Source: Hirudinaria manillensis (lineage: Eukaryota; Annelida; Clitellata; Hirudinida; Hirudinidae). Taken from it: DNA of 64,000 nt. Positions 43,517-56,633 of this stretch are shown here, in pieces. The notes beneath the pieces are model-generated. The model was not told where the DNA came from and searched no databases. It saw only the letters and a program-made list of their open reading frames with translations. Both the position numbers and the translations under genes were made by a program. The stretch lies in NCBI GenBank assembly GCA_034509925.1, contig CM067529.1:6735501-6799500 (forward strand). The letters run 5' to 3'. The first letter of the stretch is position 1. Each line of letters opens with the position of its first letter.

Positions 43517-46500
43517 GGACACCTTGTTACTGTCAACAGGACTTTCCAGATTTTCAAGAAAAAGTCTTGAAAGTTGCAGTGTTTTCTGCAAAGTATCGTA
43601 GTCTGCATGTCCAGGAGGGGTGCATTTGATTAGATCCTGAGGGTTCAAATTAGGATTAAAATAATGCAATTTAATTGTGATAATCCAATTATGAATATTG
43701 GACATTGATCAATAAACTTTACAATAAAACAATTATTTTGCAAGACCCTCGCGAGAAAGTCATCAACAAACGGATATCCCGCAATAATTTCTCGTGCCAC
43801 GAGTTCCCGAAGTCTCGTGAGTTTGCGATCGCCAAAGTGCGAGGAGGCGATTGAAAGAACGAACGAATGATGATTTAAGGAAAACGAGGATACGAACGTG
43901 GAGGACTAAAGAATTTCTTTGGAATCTCAAGACAGGTTTATGGATGAGTTCTGCAATCATTATCATGATATTGGTTACGTAATAATTAATTATCGAAATT
44001 CAATTCTTTCACATTTTATTCAGTCAGGATATTATAAATGGAAGATTTTATCACAGAATTAATCAAGAAAAGCACGAAATGCTTTGAAATTCACCTTCGA
44101 TGGAAGGACTCTCGCTGTTGTTCTTCACTTTGATTTGCTGAGGAAAATTAATTTTAAGGAGAATATTTTATATGCACAAATAATAATAATAATAATAATA
44201 ACTGGCCATAATATAATAATAAAAACAATAATAATTATTATTACTAGATGACTATAAATAATCTGAAGAATAGCATTTAAATTACAGAACATCCCAATGT
44301 CAACCTTAGTGAGAAGCGCAAATTGAGGATTTTCTGCCCAGCACTTGTGGATGGTTTGAACGGCTTTTGGGTAGTTCTTGATGAACACGGTAGCTATTTT
44401 GTTTTCTTCATCGGCCTTCGAAGGAAATCATCGTTGTGTAATCATTATTATGTAATAATCGTTATGTAATCGTCATTATGTAATCAACGTTGTATATCTC
44501 GGACAGAAAAGGATGCACTGGCGAATCTAAAAGGCAAAGTATCTTTCAAAAAAGTTACCAGGGTCTTAAAGATGTCTGCTATTTGCTGGTCCGGACTCCA
44601 GTTTTCAAGTTTCGGTGCAAGTTGGTAAACGAATATTTTGTGGGCGTGATGAATTTCAGGGATTTTATGGAAAATGGTTTCGATGTCCGAGGCCGAAATG
44701 ACGACTTGTGCCGTTCCGAGCACGTTCTTGAAGGTGGTCATGTGCTGATAATTGATTAATCAACAACAATATTAATCAATGATAATATTAATATTATATT
44801 GATTTGTTTCTGATTAATTCGTGGATAAAGAATAGCTAAAAATAAGATTATATTTATTGATGAGACATTGTCAGATTTTTTTTCACAAGTGAAAGTATAA
44901 TTGGCCTACTATTGCTTCTGCACTATTAATATTTCTAGTTTGAGTGAACTTATGTATTTATCATCCATTTTAATAATATATAAATAGGTCAACAATTTAT
45001 GAGCAAACCGATTGGATAATAACACGGTCGAGAAAAATGTAAAAACCTTCATGAGAACATCGAGTACGCAGAGGAATGAATTCTCGCTCTCCAGTATGCT
45101 GTTAACCACCCACTTCCTCATCTGCAGCTTTCCATCCTCCTCAACTGCCACATCACTCAGCTGTTGTAGGAAAGAAAACAATGGAAAACAATCAACCCCC
45201 AACGAGCTCCAAATCAACCACCACTCGACGACACGTGCGCAACCAAACAAAAGGATTTAAATCGAAGAACGGCCAGATTCGTGCCGTCAAAAGCCTCGAA
45301 AACCTTGCAAAACGAAAACATTAAGTCGTCCTAAACCCCATAAAAAAAATTTTCAATTTAAAAACAATTTAAAAACATTTAATTCAAAGTCAGAAAGAAT
45401 TATTAAACGAACGAAAGTGAAAGTCATCATAAGTTCCACTTTTATCACTACACAATCTAACATAATTGCCATCTTAAGTTGTTTTCTCTCGTGAAACGAC
45501 AGACCAAAATTAATTCCTTCTCCATCAATAAAATAAAAAGATTGCAATCCACGCAAATCTTTGAGTCTTAATTAAACCGATAAACTTTAATGAACATTTG
45601 TATCATTAACACGTCAATTAATAACGTTAATTAATTAATTAATTATTAATTTTTTACGACAACAAACAACAGAACGCCGACTCACGTCATCGGCATCCGA
45701 CTGACTGTCGATGGAGTCCGCGGACCTGGACGGCGACCTGTTGTTCTTCCAACTCATTTTGTCCTCAAAGACTGAATCGCTTCCACCGCTTCGAACTTAA
45801 TAGAAAAAAATGGAAATACATTTCAAAATCATGTTCAAGTCGAGTCAAATGCGATCATTTTGTTTCTATTAAAGTCAGTAATTATTGTTGATTATATTAA
45901 TATTAATATATTATATTTAAAAAAATAACCTTCTAAAACATATATATTGTTTTTAGGAGATTCTCAGATTGATCAAGTTTAAATCATTATAACATCTCAT
46001 CGAATGTTTTTTTTTTAAGTTTTGGGTTTTCTGATTAGAAATCTAATTAGAAAGATTTGTTAAAAATAATTCACAGGTTTTCACCGCAATCGAGGATCGG
46101 ATAATTCAACACCACGTTCAAAAGAAACGCCAAGAATGTTGGAAACCTGAATCGCTCGAGAGAACGGACTCTTTTGCCCGGTTCGCTATTTCTCTGGCCA
46201 GTTTTGCCGAGGTCGCGACCGCATCTTCTTTGTCCAGGATTCTGCTTTGGTGTGGCTTTTGATTGATACCTTTGGAATACCACGTCTGCATCTTGTTCTT
46301 TGCTCTATCTTGTATCAGGAGAATGTTGAAATAGAGAGGCTCGTCTTCGCCTTCCTCGTCTTCGTCGGTGGAAAGACACGCTTCTTCTGAGGACTTCTTG
46401 TTCACTGGCACCACTTCCTGTTAGCAAAAGTAAATAAACGTCGTTATTATCAGATTATCAGAAAGCATACTCTACTGTTCACGTGCCTGAAATTATAAAA

Positions 46501-47832
46501 CTCAGGAATTACTCAAATGGCCGTGCGACATGATTTTTTTTAGAACGATCCGAGATAACTACCTCGTAGTCGTTCCTCTTTCTGTCCTTTCTAGTCAACG
46601 TTTCAACAGATTCGTTCTTGGTGTTCTCAACTGGAGCATCAGTCTCCAAGGAATAAAAATTTGCTGTAGGAAATAGTTTTTAATTCATATCTGATCTGAC
46701 AAATAAAAACACATTTTAGAATATATGAAATAATATTGTAAATTATATGGAGATTCAGGCATTGGTCTGTCGTAGCAGAAATAGGAAACTTTGCAGGTCG
46801 ATAAAAGCAATCAAAACTGCAACAATCCACAAGAATTAAAAAAAGATCTCCAAACTAACAGTTGTGGGATGATTTTTGAAGCTCTTTCGATTCCGCATTG
46901 TCTCCGACTTTTACCGTGGCACCGTCTTTGACGCTTTTTTTGCGATCCCACGAGGAGAAAAACTTGTGCTTTGTCGGCGGATCGGCAGTCGCCGGTTTCT
47001 CTCTGGGCAGCGAGGGAGGTGCCTTTTTCTTAAAAAAGTACGAATTAGAAGGACTTTCAATTGAAGGAAATGGTTTTTGCAGTAATGGCTTGGAAGCATT
47101 TCTATGAGGTTTAACGGGTACGTCGTTGTCCGGCGTTTTCGATTGCACCGAGACTATGCTCACTCTCGGGGTCGGTACCGGTTTTATGGGCTTGGAGTAA
47201 ACTTCCGGAGGGCAAGTTCTCGAGGGGATCTCGAGTTCGTCAAAAGACTTTGGCACGACGGAGTAATAATGGCAGCTAGCTTTTCTTTCTTTCTGCTGAT
47301 CTAGATCCAAGTCTGCACTATTGGACCTTTTGTCCATACCTCTTTTTGGATGTTTTGGAGATATCTGTTCTTCTAGAGGCTTGGAAGATGAAAATGATTT
47401 TTCACCTACAATGGCAAAATTCCTGTGACCACCGCTCGAGGAATTTCTTATCGCCTGCAAATAGTTTGCAGACGGATCTTCCGTAGGAGAACTGTTACTA
47501 GAATCAAAACTTCCCTGGAGTGGTATGGCATTGTCTAATTCCGAAGTTAAAACGTCACGCTCTCTACGAATTTGTTTCTGGACAGGCACTGGAGATGGCA
47601 TAACTTTATTTACACCATGAAGTAGATCCCACAGAAATGATGCCATAAATTCTGTTTCCTGAAGTTGTTTGTTCAACTGAGCAATCGTATTGTTGCATTT
47701 CTGGAGACTTTTTTCAATCGCTTTTACATCTAGAATCTCATCTTCGGCTCGATCTAAACATTCGAGCTCTGGAGGCTCTTGTCCAGAAAATTTGTTTTTC
47801 CAGGCTCTAACGAAACTATCTTTTAGCGACAT
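39209..47832 (-). CDS. BCR: BCR/ABR-family RhoGEF-RhoGAP, 26 exons, complete
   Basis: Regulator of Rho-family GTPases with both exchange and GTPase-activating domains. Exons: 47832-46860, 46663-46563, 46417-46147, 45795-45686, 45160-45047, 44744-44559, 44415-44305, 44137-44095, 43950-43898, 43636-43523, 43236-43106, 42878-42802, 42682-42558, 42382-42169, 41859-41801, 41676-41634, 41542-41462, 41233-41136, 40919-40821, 40738-40679, 40593-40484, 40225-40164, 40012-39935, 39835-39714, 39653-39526, 39413-39209; 1255 aa (human BCR 1271). N-terminal FVRAWKNKF...EPPELE plus coiled coil match the BCR oligomerisation domain, so this is BCR-type rather than short ABR. DH about 498-690 ([14 protein letters not shown]), PH about 693-870, C2 about 905-1045 ([14 protein letters not shown]), RhoGAP about 1050-1250 with arginine finger Arg1087 (GIYRVSG) and [13 protein letters not shown]. 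The C-terminus lacks a clear PDZ ligand. The end of exon 3 could instead lie earlier in the same phase. Confidence 0.93.
42474..42500. repeat. (AAT)n microsatellite in BCR intron 13
   Basis: About nine perfect AAT units, flanked by looser A/T repeats. Confidence 0.8.
42697..42754. repeat. ATC/GTC trinucleotide repeat in BCR intron 12
   Basis: Imperfect run of ATC and GTC triplets next to exon 13. The same triplet family recurs at 58814-58920 and 63462-63585. Confidence 0.8.
43480..43516. repeat. (ATT)n microsatellite just after the exon 10 donor of BCR
   Basis: Twelve ATT units that begin six bases beyond the exon 10 donor in the direction of transcription. Confidence 0.85.
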
Positions 47833-48689
47833 TATTTTCGATGAAATTATTAAAAACACTTTTGTTTAAACAGAATCATCCATTACAGCCCAACATATAT
47901 ATCATGCAATCTACGATTCACGAAGCCGTACTACATCCTATTTCTTTCCCGGTAATGACTTTCTTTTAACAGATGGCTGTTATTTACAATGGCTATTAAA
48001 ACTATTTTAAAGCCGCACTTTAATATTTAGCTCTAATTAAATTTATCACATGAATTTCACTTTTTTTGATAAAAACTTAAAAAAAAAAAACGCCTCTTTG
48101 GAAGAAAGCTTTAAAGCTGGAATATGATTCAAATAAGTTGAAATATGAATTTCATTTAAATATAAATTCAAAGTATCGTCAAATTACCCTCGAAATAAAA
48201 CAAACGAATTTGAAACACCATATGCTCACATGAACCCAGGAACTGTCATTTGCCATTTGCATTTTCCAAAGGGCAAATCAACCCCCGGACAATGTGATGA
48301 CGTTCTTCATGCTTTTTTAATCGGATATTTGGCAAAAGTCAAGAAAACACGGCATCAACTAGCTGATCTTTGCCTTCCCCACCGATAAAATTTGTTTCTG
48401 CATGGACCCCGAGACAAAATGCTGAGGCAGTCTAGACAATAGGGGTTGAGGTGTTTGTTTTTAATATTGTAAGCATTACAGCATTCTAACTATGCTAAAG
48501 TTATTAGTGAGTTAATACATAAAACAACTTAAAATGATTTATAGACGAACGATTTTGTTAATTCTTCAATAAAGTAGTTACAAAATTTTGATTTAATTAG
48601 TTTACAGAATTTGATGCAGGATTATAAACATCATAAACCAATATTTACGCATTAGATATATAATTGAATTCAAGCACACGGGAATGTTT
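47833..48689. other. 5' flank of the BCR gene
   Basis: Should hold the BCR promoter. No TATA or initiator motif was convincing. Nothing else was recognised. Confidence 0.4.
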
Positions 48690-48858
48690 AAAACATCTTA
48701 GATTTATACAATGTGTTTGTTGGACTGTGTAAATGAATTTTAATAAAGTATTCTTGCACTTATTTGTGATTTTTAAGGTTATTATTTGTTCGCGGCCCGA
48801 AGATTCTTAAGACTTTAAGTGCAGCCTTCGGCACTTTGAAAGTTGGGGACCCCTGATG
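48690..48858 (-). mobile_element. One terminus of a hAT-type DNA transposon
   Basis: The right edge, read on the minus strand, is CAGGGGTCCCCAAC, a classic hAT terminal repeat. It is followed inward by a TTCGCGGCCCG-like block, as in many hAT elements. The opposite end was not found nearby, so this is a solo end or a badly truncated copy. Confidence 0.6.
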
Positions 48859-48932
48859 TACGTTAACATAACATCTTCCATGAAAAAATATAGATGTCAT
48901 TGCGATGTCAAATGCCATCAGTACGGTCATCA

Positions 48933-49150
48933 TTAACCCTTGGATGCCCAAGGGGTGAGGGGTACAATTGTACCCCAACATTTTTTTTTTTAAATCCTGG
49001 AATTCGTTTTTACAATTTTGTCGAATTTTTTTGACTTATCATCAAAATGTCTACTGTAATGTCAAGTAAATATCTTTTTTTCAAAAGACGTTTGTACCCT
49101 CCGTTGGGCATAGTTCCCAAACATAACAGATTTTTTCCAATAATAATAAT
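48933..49150 (+). mobile_element. piggyBac-like end with a perfect 18-bp palindrome
   Basis: TTAA is followed at once by CCCTTGGATGCCC, fitting piggyBac insertion at TTAA with a CCCT-type terminus. The palindrome GGGGTACAATTGTACCCC lies 22 nt inside (48959-48976). A related word with CCGTTGGGCATAG occurs near 49100. No intact transposase was seen. Confidence 0.45.
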
Positions 49151-50993
49151 TGCAATATTACATATGACAAAATATAAAATTATATTATATATATTATATT
49201 ATATCATATAAAATATAATATGATATAAATGTAATATATAATATAATGTAATAACAACTCTGTCTGGTCTGCAGTGATGGTAGCATGTCGTAAGAAATTC
49301 AACGAATTCCCGTGATTAGAATTGTTGTTAAAGATAAAATAACTTTCTTGAAGTTTATAGAAACTCGAATGAAACAATGAAAAGGCTGTGAAACATATTA
49401 TGTTGTATCATAAAGCATGCTACAATTTGGTCAGAAGTTTACTTTATCCATTCAACAATTATATGTTTGCGTTATTCTTGACTGTTCAACTTAAATTCTC
49501 ATTTTGATAGCTAGAAAGTCTTTACTTTATGGCACTGGATGAACACGTCTTACACATTTCAAGACAACAGCTATTATTGTAACATTCATTCCAACAGGCA
49601 ATACAAACTTTAGATTTCCAAACCAAACCAAAGCAATCACACGATTATTTTTTCATTGTACCAATGTTCATGACAGGAGCTGCATAATAAGTTAAGAAGC
49701 GTAATAACTTAAAACTTGAGAGAAGATTGTCAAATATAATTTGGTAATTGTGATTTGATATATCTACATTCAGATCATCACCATCTAATATTTGTAGAAC
49801 CTCATGAACATTATAACTTCAATTTTTTTTAAATCAACTTTAATTTGTTAAATTTTTTAGTATTTAAATAAATGTTGGCACATATATAATATTGTTATAT
49901 GTTATACGTAACAACGGTATAAAATTTTCACGTTTATGTCAAGACAAATGTGAGCATTAAGACTTTCATCGCCAAATTCCTATCAATTTTGGGCGCCCCA
50001 AAAAAGCGTTTTCGTTATTTCTCAATTATTGTGAAATTAATACTCAACGACATTATCATACATAAATTTATAAACACTTTTTACATAAAATTCTAAAATT
50101 CGAGTATTGTTATTGTGAAAATTGAGTAACTTTCGTGAAATATAACATGAGTTATAAAAAAAATCACTTTTTCCTATCTATATTGGGCGGACTGTATTTT
50201 AACAAATCGGGCAAAACCCCCGCCTCTCGTGTCCAGACTCACATTAAACTGACTGTCGAAAATCAGACCAAGTACTCGTATAACTTAATTGTAATTACTG
50301 TATTACCACCCCATAATATCATCCAACTTTCCCCAATATCCTCTCCTTCAGACATGTTTCTTAATTAATTAATTAAGTAATTAAGTAATTAATAAGATGA
50401 CCAAAGTCGCTCAACTAGGGTTTTGTTTTATTTTTTTTTGCCAGATTTATTTGTCCTCAAAATTGAGCCAAATATTTGGCATATAATTAACCCCTTTCGT
50501 ATTTTTTCAGTATGTTAGTTTATAAGCTTCTTTCCAGCTAACAAACTTGAGAATCCCGCATTGGGTTTGTGCGGGCTGCTAGTCTCGGCAATTAGTATTA
50601 GGTTGCCCAAATTTAGTCAGAACTAAACCGGGTTAGTCCAAATCGAATCAGCTAACGGGTAACGGGTAATCAGCTAATAGGTTCTATCATAAAGTAATTT
50701 TAGTTTCACTATTGATATAATCGCGATTATTTTTTAAGTTATAGTTACAGACCGTAGATTAGTACAGGTCGATTCAATTTACAATTTGTAGAGCGAGTCA
50801 TGTAATGTTAAAAGCCATTTAACTGTCACCACAACATAGAATCTTAGTCTTCATCTTCATAGTTGGATGTCACAGAACTGAAATTAGTGGAACAGTTTCA
50901 ATATTAGGTTTAAAGTAAATATTTATATTACTTTATATATTATTATTTTTTAGATTTAAGTAAAGGTATATTTGCTAACTTCCCACAAGAATT
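49151..50993. other. Intergenic between BCR and the arrestin gene
   Basis: Contains A/T-only tracts near 49160-49240. A minus-strand cysteine-rich open stretch lies at about 49520-49640 (includes WKSKVCIACWNECYNNSCC); it could be the C-terminal zinc-binding tail of a piggyBac transposase, but the match is not firm. No gene was identified. Confidence 0.4.
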
Positions 50994-53900
50994 TCAAAAG
51001 TCCCCATGGCTTGATGGAGATGACACATTTCCATGGTCATGACAAGCATGAGATGAATAAGAATCATCAGCTGAATAAGACAAGCCTGACAAGAAAGTAT
51101 CCCCCCCTGCAATTGGATTCAACATTAGAAACTGCTGAACCATGTCAGATGAATCTATTGGCATTGGAGACTGATCTTCGCTGAAAGGTGCAAGTGTTGG
51201 AAATTGAGGATGCACGTCAGTTGCTGTTGACGATGCTGAGATTTGAGGATGAATGATGTACTGGGTACTCTGTTCTGCATTACTGAAAACGTTTCCTATC
51301 GTGATTGGAATTCGAACTGCAGGGCTCCGAGAGCAAGGAATAGAAAGGGAAACCTGGTGATTTATTGGGAATCATTTAAGTGCATTTTTATACAACACGT
51401 TAATTGAATTCGACAGCCTCACAACAGCATCAAAACTTTTTAGAATAAATGACTAAAATATCTTATCAAATATTACGTTGATTGGATTTATACGGTAGTT
51501 TCCATCACAAATTGTCTAATAGGCATTGTTGTATTTATCTTTTGAATGTAATTAAAATAAATGAAATAATAGGAAGGGACAATAAAATTGTATTTAAAAA
51601 TCATTCCAATTCAGTAAATATCAGAATCTAAACACAAAGCTAGTGAATCAGTGGTCTATCAAAGGGGCGCGTCTATCCCGGGCGACATTTTGAGGGTAAA
51701 AATAAAAGAAAAATTTGAAGAATCTGAAATTTTATGACTAAATGAGTTTTTAAAATTGTAACGTGTTGATGTTTTTAGCTCTTGCATTTCAACCACATCA
51801 ATACATTGAATAAGCATTGTAATGAGGCGAAAATCTAAAAAATCTTTGACTAAATTTGGATCTTTGATTTTATTCCTTTGAAATAAAATATTTATCAAGC
51901 TTTCATGAATTTTGAATATTATCATCGGGATATCAAAGAGAAGCTGCAAAAACAGTTGGTGCTACGTTGTCGAAACACAAATAAATTCGAAGTTCGGAAG
52001 CCTACAATCGCACTCAGTATACATTGAGCACAAAAACCACTTGGACATTCCATAATTTTATAATAACTCACGAATTACAATTTTTATTTTGAAAGAAATT
52101 TAAGACATTGTCAATTAATATATTTCTGATTATTCTGGAAATTTTTCGTGGAATATTTTAGCGCATTATTTTAGAATTTCACAAAAAGTGATTTTGATGC
52201 TCCCAAAACCATGAGACACTTTAAAAAAATAGTTAAAATTAATGTAAAATATGAAAAAATTATTTAATAAGAAATAATATTTCCTTTATTCTCAGTGACT
52301 TTAAACCAGAGATTTCATTAGTGTTTATTAAATTACTATCCAGTTCTTTCCAGGATCTTAAATGGCTTTTTCCAGCTCAGATTCGTAGTGGAATTGCCTT
52401 CCTTTTGTTGCAAATCGCTCTTGACAACATTCCTCAGACATTTTCAACAGGGTATAAGTCCGGGGAACAAGCTGGCCAACTCACAACTTTCAAATTTCTG
52501 TTCTGCAAAACGTTTTTCGTTGGAAGCATGTATTGGAGCATTGTTAGAAAATAATTTTTTTTCCAGATTAAGATTCCCCAAAGGCAATTAAATGATCTTC
52601 TAACACTTTGATGTAATCTGAAGAAGCCTGTCTTCTATCCAGAAAGGCCAATTGATTTATTCTTTAAATTTGATGAACTTTAAATTGTCCCCAAATCATC
52701 ACCGATCCTGCCCCATGATTTCGACTGAAAAAAGCTTCGTTTTAACCTGAAATCGTGCCATTAAGAATGGAGATCATCAGGACCATCAAAATTAAGATTT
52801 CTTCTCTTCTAAATAAATAACATTAGTCCAGCCATTTCTGTTGAATAGCATGGTTTTAACCTATTCTACTCGTGACAATTTGTGATGGTTTTTAAGGGTT
52901 GGAATCTTTCATCTCTTTTCATCTGCTAAAATACCACTAAATTTCAAATAATGTAACATTTTACTTTCACAAGCTCTTAATTTTATTTGTAATTTGACTT
53001 GCTTAAAATAAACCTGTTGATGGCTTTCCTATAAGGAGTTTCTGCTGGCAAAGCTTATGCTTTTTGGTTCTCCACAATTATTTCTTGGTTCATATTTCCC
53101 TATTATATATCTATGCTATTATATTATTACATTATATTGTTAATAATATATAGTATACTATTACATAGTTAGGAACTACATAAAATTCCAGAGGACAATC
53201 AAGGATCGCTGGCTCTTTGGCAATATTTCTGATTAAATAATAATTTGCTCGATTTAGGAACTCAAACTGCTCCCTGTCCCTGTCAGATAATATTTTGGCT
53301 CCACCAGTGTTAAACATAAAAAATTAATTTTTTTTTTTGCATAATTAACATCTATTTCATGTATTATTGTCATAAAAATGAATGATCTCATGGCGGCTTC
53401 CATTGGGCGGCCTTGAAATACTAGCATGCAAATTTTTGCAACTTCTGATGACCTAAATTTCTTGCAATTTTACAGAATATTCTGAGACCAATAAAATGAC
53501 ATAATACATGAGATTTAATAATATTGGAATTATATTTAGTGAGTTTTCAGGAAATTATGAGGAGTCCTTGTGGTTTCTGTACACAAAGCATAGTTTACAA
53601 GCATGGAAATGTGAGGTTCCATGCATTCTAACCTTTAAATAGTATTGAACCTTGATAATGCCAGCATCAAATGTTGGAATGGCAGGGGGAATGGTTAACT
53701 GTTCGATCCATGATGCTTGATCTCTAGCTTTCAAAGGACTTCCTAAAATTACGAAATTTTATCAACAATATCAATAACTAATGAAAATTGTAATTTTTTC
53801 CACAAACCTTTCACTTCTGCCAGTGTAGTTTTAGCCAAAAGTCTGTCACCATCGCTAAAAAAGGAGCCTTGAATTTGCTTTAATGTAATGCGTGGAAAAA

Positions 53901-56633
53901 CCATACTTGTGGATTGATTCGAAAATTCGGCTGAAATTGCAATTGATTGACCTGAAAAAATTGTAATGGATCAGTTTAGAAACTTGAATATCGCCATAGT
54001 TCATGGTTTAGTAAGTTTTTTTTATAAGTTCATTATTTGTTTGAGAATGTCGTATAATAGTCAACGTAACAAAAATAATATTAGTTACATTTAATGCTCG
54101 GGGTAGTTTTCGCCGCCATAAAGCTGGATTGGAACTCGTAAATTTTCATGTTTTATAGACAAAGGAGCACATTGGTATCATGGTTGATCAGAGAGCTGGA
54201 GTTGATCATAATCAAAACTTAATTAAGGGGATTAACTTCGTTAATTCCATCAACTGTGATTTAGCTCAATTCACAATTGCATCTGTTTTGTTGGCCTCCA
54301 AGTCTGGCACTTTTCCAGTTTGCCGCACTTATTTGTAACTTACTTGTCTTACGAAACAATTTAGACTTCCATTCATTGTCTCCCTCGTTTAACGAACGAT
54401 CGCAAAGCTTAAAAAAATAAAGGGAGTGATCAACAGATAACTTTTCATCATGAACATGAGCACAGAATGTCAGTCATTTGTAGGAAGATTAGAAGTATTT
54501 GGTTAGGTCAGGTCAAAATGAATTTAATTAACAAAGAACTCAGTCTCTCGTGTTGTGATAAGCTTCACTGAACAACATAAATCTGCGCTAGTTTCTCTCA
54601 AATTTGTAAATTTTTGTAAATCGAATGAAAACTATTGACATGCCTGGACAATATCCTGTCCCATTTATTCGAGCAGTGACCGAAACAGCATTGAATTTGC
54701 AGCAAAGGCAGCATTCAACTTTTTCGTCGGTGAGTTGAACGGGAATCTAGTAAAATTATCAAAAATTATTTCGAACTACTGCTTTAAAAAATTAAACATT
54801 ACAAATAAGATACCAATAGTATAACATAAGTAACAGTATCAGATAACAGCACCTAATACATTTATTATAACATAGTATGATTTTGAAATGTATATTAAGT
54901 ATATACCTGCAGGTTAGGTCTATTTATGCCATGAGCTGTGATCACAGTAATGTCCTGGCTAAGTTTACGTTTTACTTTAGTCCCGCACTTTCCTATTTCA
55001 ACCTTCAGCCTATACCTGATATTGCCATGCCTTCCCTGAAATGACATAGGAATGGCTCTGCAAAGGAAATGCAAGCATCTTCATAACAAACAATAACCAC
55101 AGCATATCAAGTTCATTTAGTGTAAAGCCAATTGACCAACAACATAACTACTACGAACCCTTGTGGAAGGGTGAAAGCAAAACTGAATTCATTCCTGCCT
55201 TCAGTCAGAGTTCTCTCTTCAGAGTTATTTTCTGAAAGGAATTACAATTCTGTTCTTAGAAATATGAGATAAAGGCATGTTGTTATATTTGTATTTTATA
55301 ATTTAAAATGCTGATTTCAAATAAATAATTAAATATTTTCTATCAAACTGAAATTTTGTACAAATTAAATTTTAAGTTTCCAACTATTCCCATTTATATT
55401 CCAAATTTCAGTAAGATAACTTTTCTGAGACTGGCCGAGATTTTCTTTGTCACTTTGCTCTGCTACCAGACACAAACAAATATTATGGCTATTTGGCATA
55501 ACTTTACTATAAATCAACTACTCATGTTCATTGTATTTTTATGTTAATGTTCTGATGAAGCATGGCAGTATTGTCTTAAGTTTCCCTTTACTACACTGAT
55601 AACACATATTTATGTTTTCATTATCCGAAAGTACATTTTTTAACTTTTTTCTAAATCATGAAAGATCTCAATTCATTTGATTTGTAAATGACCCCCAGCT
55701 GGATGATCAATTTATCATTGTTTTAGCAAAAATGTAAGATTCAGTCATTCCAAAATAGCATAAAAACTCTTCTTTAGGGCTTAAGTTTTATGAGAAAGTT
55801 GAACTGGGTTCCAGTAAATTATTGGCTTTTAAAGACGATCCTAGAATTATTATTGATAATTTTGTCGACTTTAAATCTTGAATGAGATCATTTCATTTAG
55901 AGAATGTTTGAATAAAATCCTAATTATCTAAGAACAGATATCCACCTCATCAGCATCAATGGAACGTGATTATCTTTCTGTCATATAACAAGCAATATTC
56001 TTTAGTATTTGACCGCTTTCTTCACGGTGTATCTAATTCAGATACAAAATTTCTTCAGTAATTCTTATTATTACGGTCTTTTGTATTTACTGAGAAAACA
56101 TAATACATATTTGTAATTTGATTCCGATGTCACCATTGTCATCATATGCTTCACTCAGTTTTACAGAACGTCATGAAAACTATAGAGCAATATAGAGAAC
56201 CTGACAACGTTTTTAAAATAAGTAGACTGAATCTTTTAGAAAGTATGTGACATTGCATGTAAAATAATGCATAGTGTAATCTGTCATGCATTTCAATAAA
56301 CATGAACATTTCAACTAAATGCTTCAAATAAAAACATTTCCATAACTTCAAGAGCTCACCATTTTCAAATAGATTTTGAGTGTAATTAAGATATTCAAAT
56401 CTTTGACCATCAACATCTTCATCCAAATCTTTTCTCTTATATTTTACGTCATTATAACGAATCAGGGCTCGGCCATTCATGGCAACCCGAATAAATGTCA
56501 CACCAGATTCTTTTTCGAGGTCCACTATGCAAACCCCTTTCACCTCATCGCCAGCGAAATACGTGGTCTTCCCATCAGAAAGTAACATTTCGACATTCTT
56601 TATACGCTTCTTCAACTTCCTTGCATTCAACAT
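50994..56633 (-). CDS. Arrestin domain-containing protein (alpha-arrestin), 7 exons, complete
   Basis: Cytoplasmic or membrane-associated adaptor; alpha-arrestins steer ubiquitination and trafficking of membrane proteins. Exons: 56633-56360, 55231-55159, 55057-54907, 54746-54644, 53951-53808, 53742-53633, 51353-50994; 404 aa in frame. The arrestin N domain covers about residues 1-166 (GDEVKGVCIVDLE, FEYLN, GRHGNIRYRLKVEI). The C domain covers about 172-300 (ECCLCCKFNAVSVTA, GYCPG-QSIAISAEFSNQS, IIKVQYYLKVSLSI). The tail is rich in Ser, Asp and Pro. No PPxY motif is visible, although many vertebrate ARRDC proteins use PPxY to recruit NEDD4 ligases. Intron 4 needs a GC donor (AG|GCATGT) to give the family sequence; an alternative with a 64-nt cassette exon also stays in frame. 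ATG 56633 is the first in frame. Confidence 0.9.
52330..52880 (-). mobile_element. Tc1/Tc3-like mariner transposase relic in the last arrestin intron
   Basis: On the minus strand, broken frames carry the order of motifs of a Tc1/Tc3 transposase: an FDGPDDLHS-like piece near 52780, NHGAGSVMIWGQF near 52710, LAFLDRRQASSDYIKVL near 52640, NNAPIHASNEKRF near 52540 and WPACSPDLYPVENV near 52460. Frameshifts and stops separate them. Terminal repeats were not located. Confidence 0.75.
54344..54407 (-). CDS. Candidate 64-nt cassette exon of the arrestin gene
   Basis: Bounded by a strong acceptor (TTTATTTTTTTAAG) and a perfect donor (CAA|GTAAGT). If exon 4 is extended 11 nt to a GT donor (end 54633) and this exon is included, 75 nt are added and the frame is kept. 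This inserts 25 residues (including LCDRSLNEGDNEWKSK) into the arrestin C domain. If exon 4 ends at the GC donor, including it creates a stop. It is therefore tied to one donor choice. Use of this exon is unproven. Confidence 0.4.

Noticed and set aside
43763-43860. tRNA-like hairpin near CACGAG/CTCGTG in the BCR intron
   Set aside because: No T loop or A/B box spacing; only simple inverted repeats.
52321-52591. Plus-strand open frames in the arrestin intron
   Set aside because: Antisense shadows of a decayed Tc1/Tc3 transposase on the minus strand.
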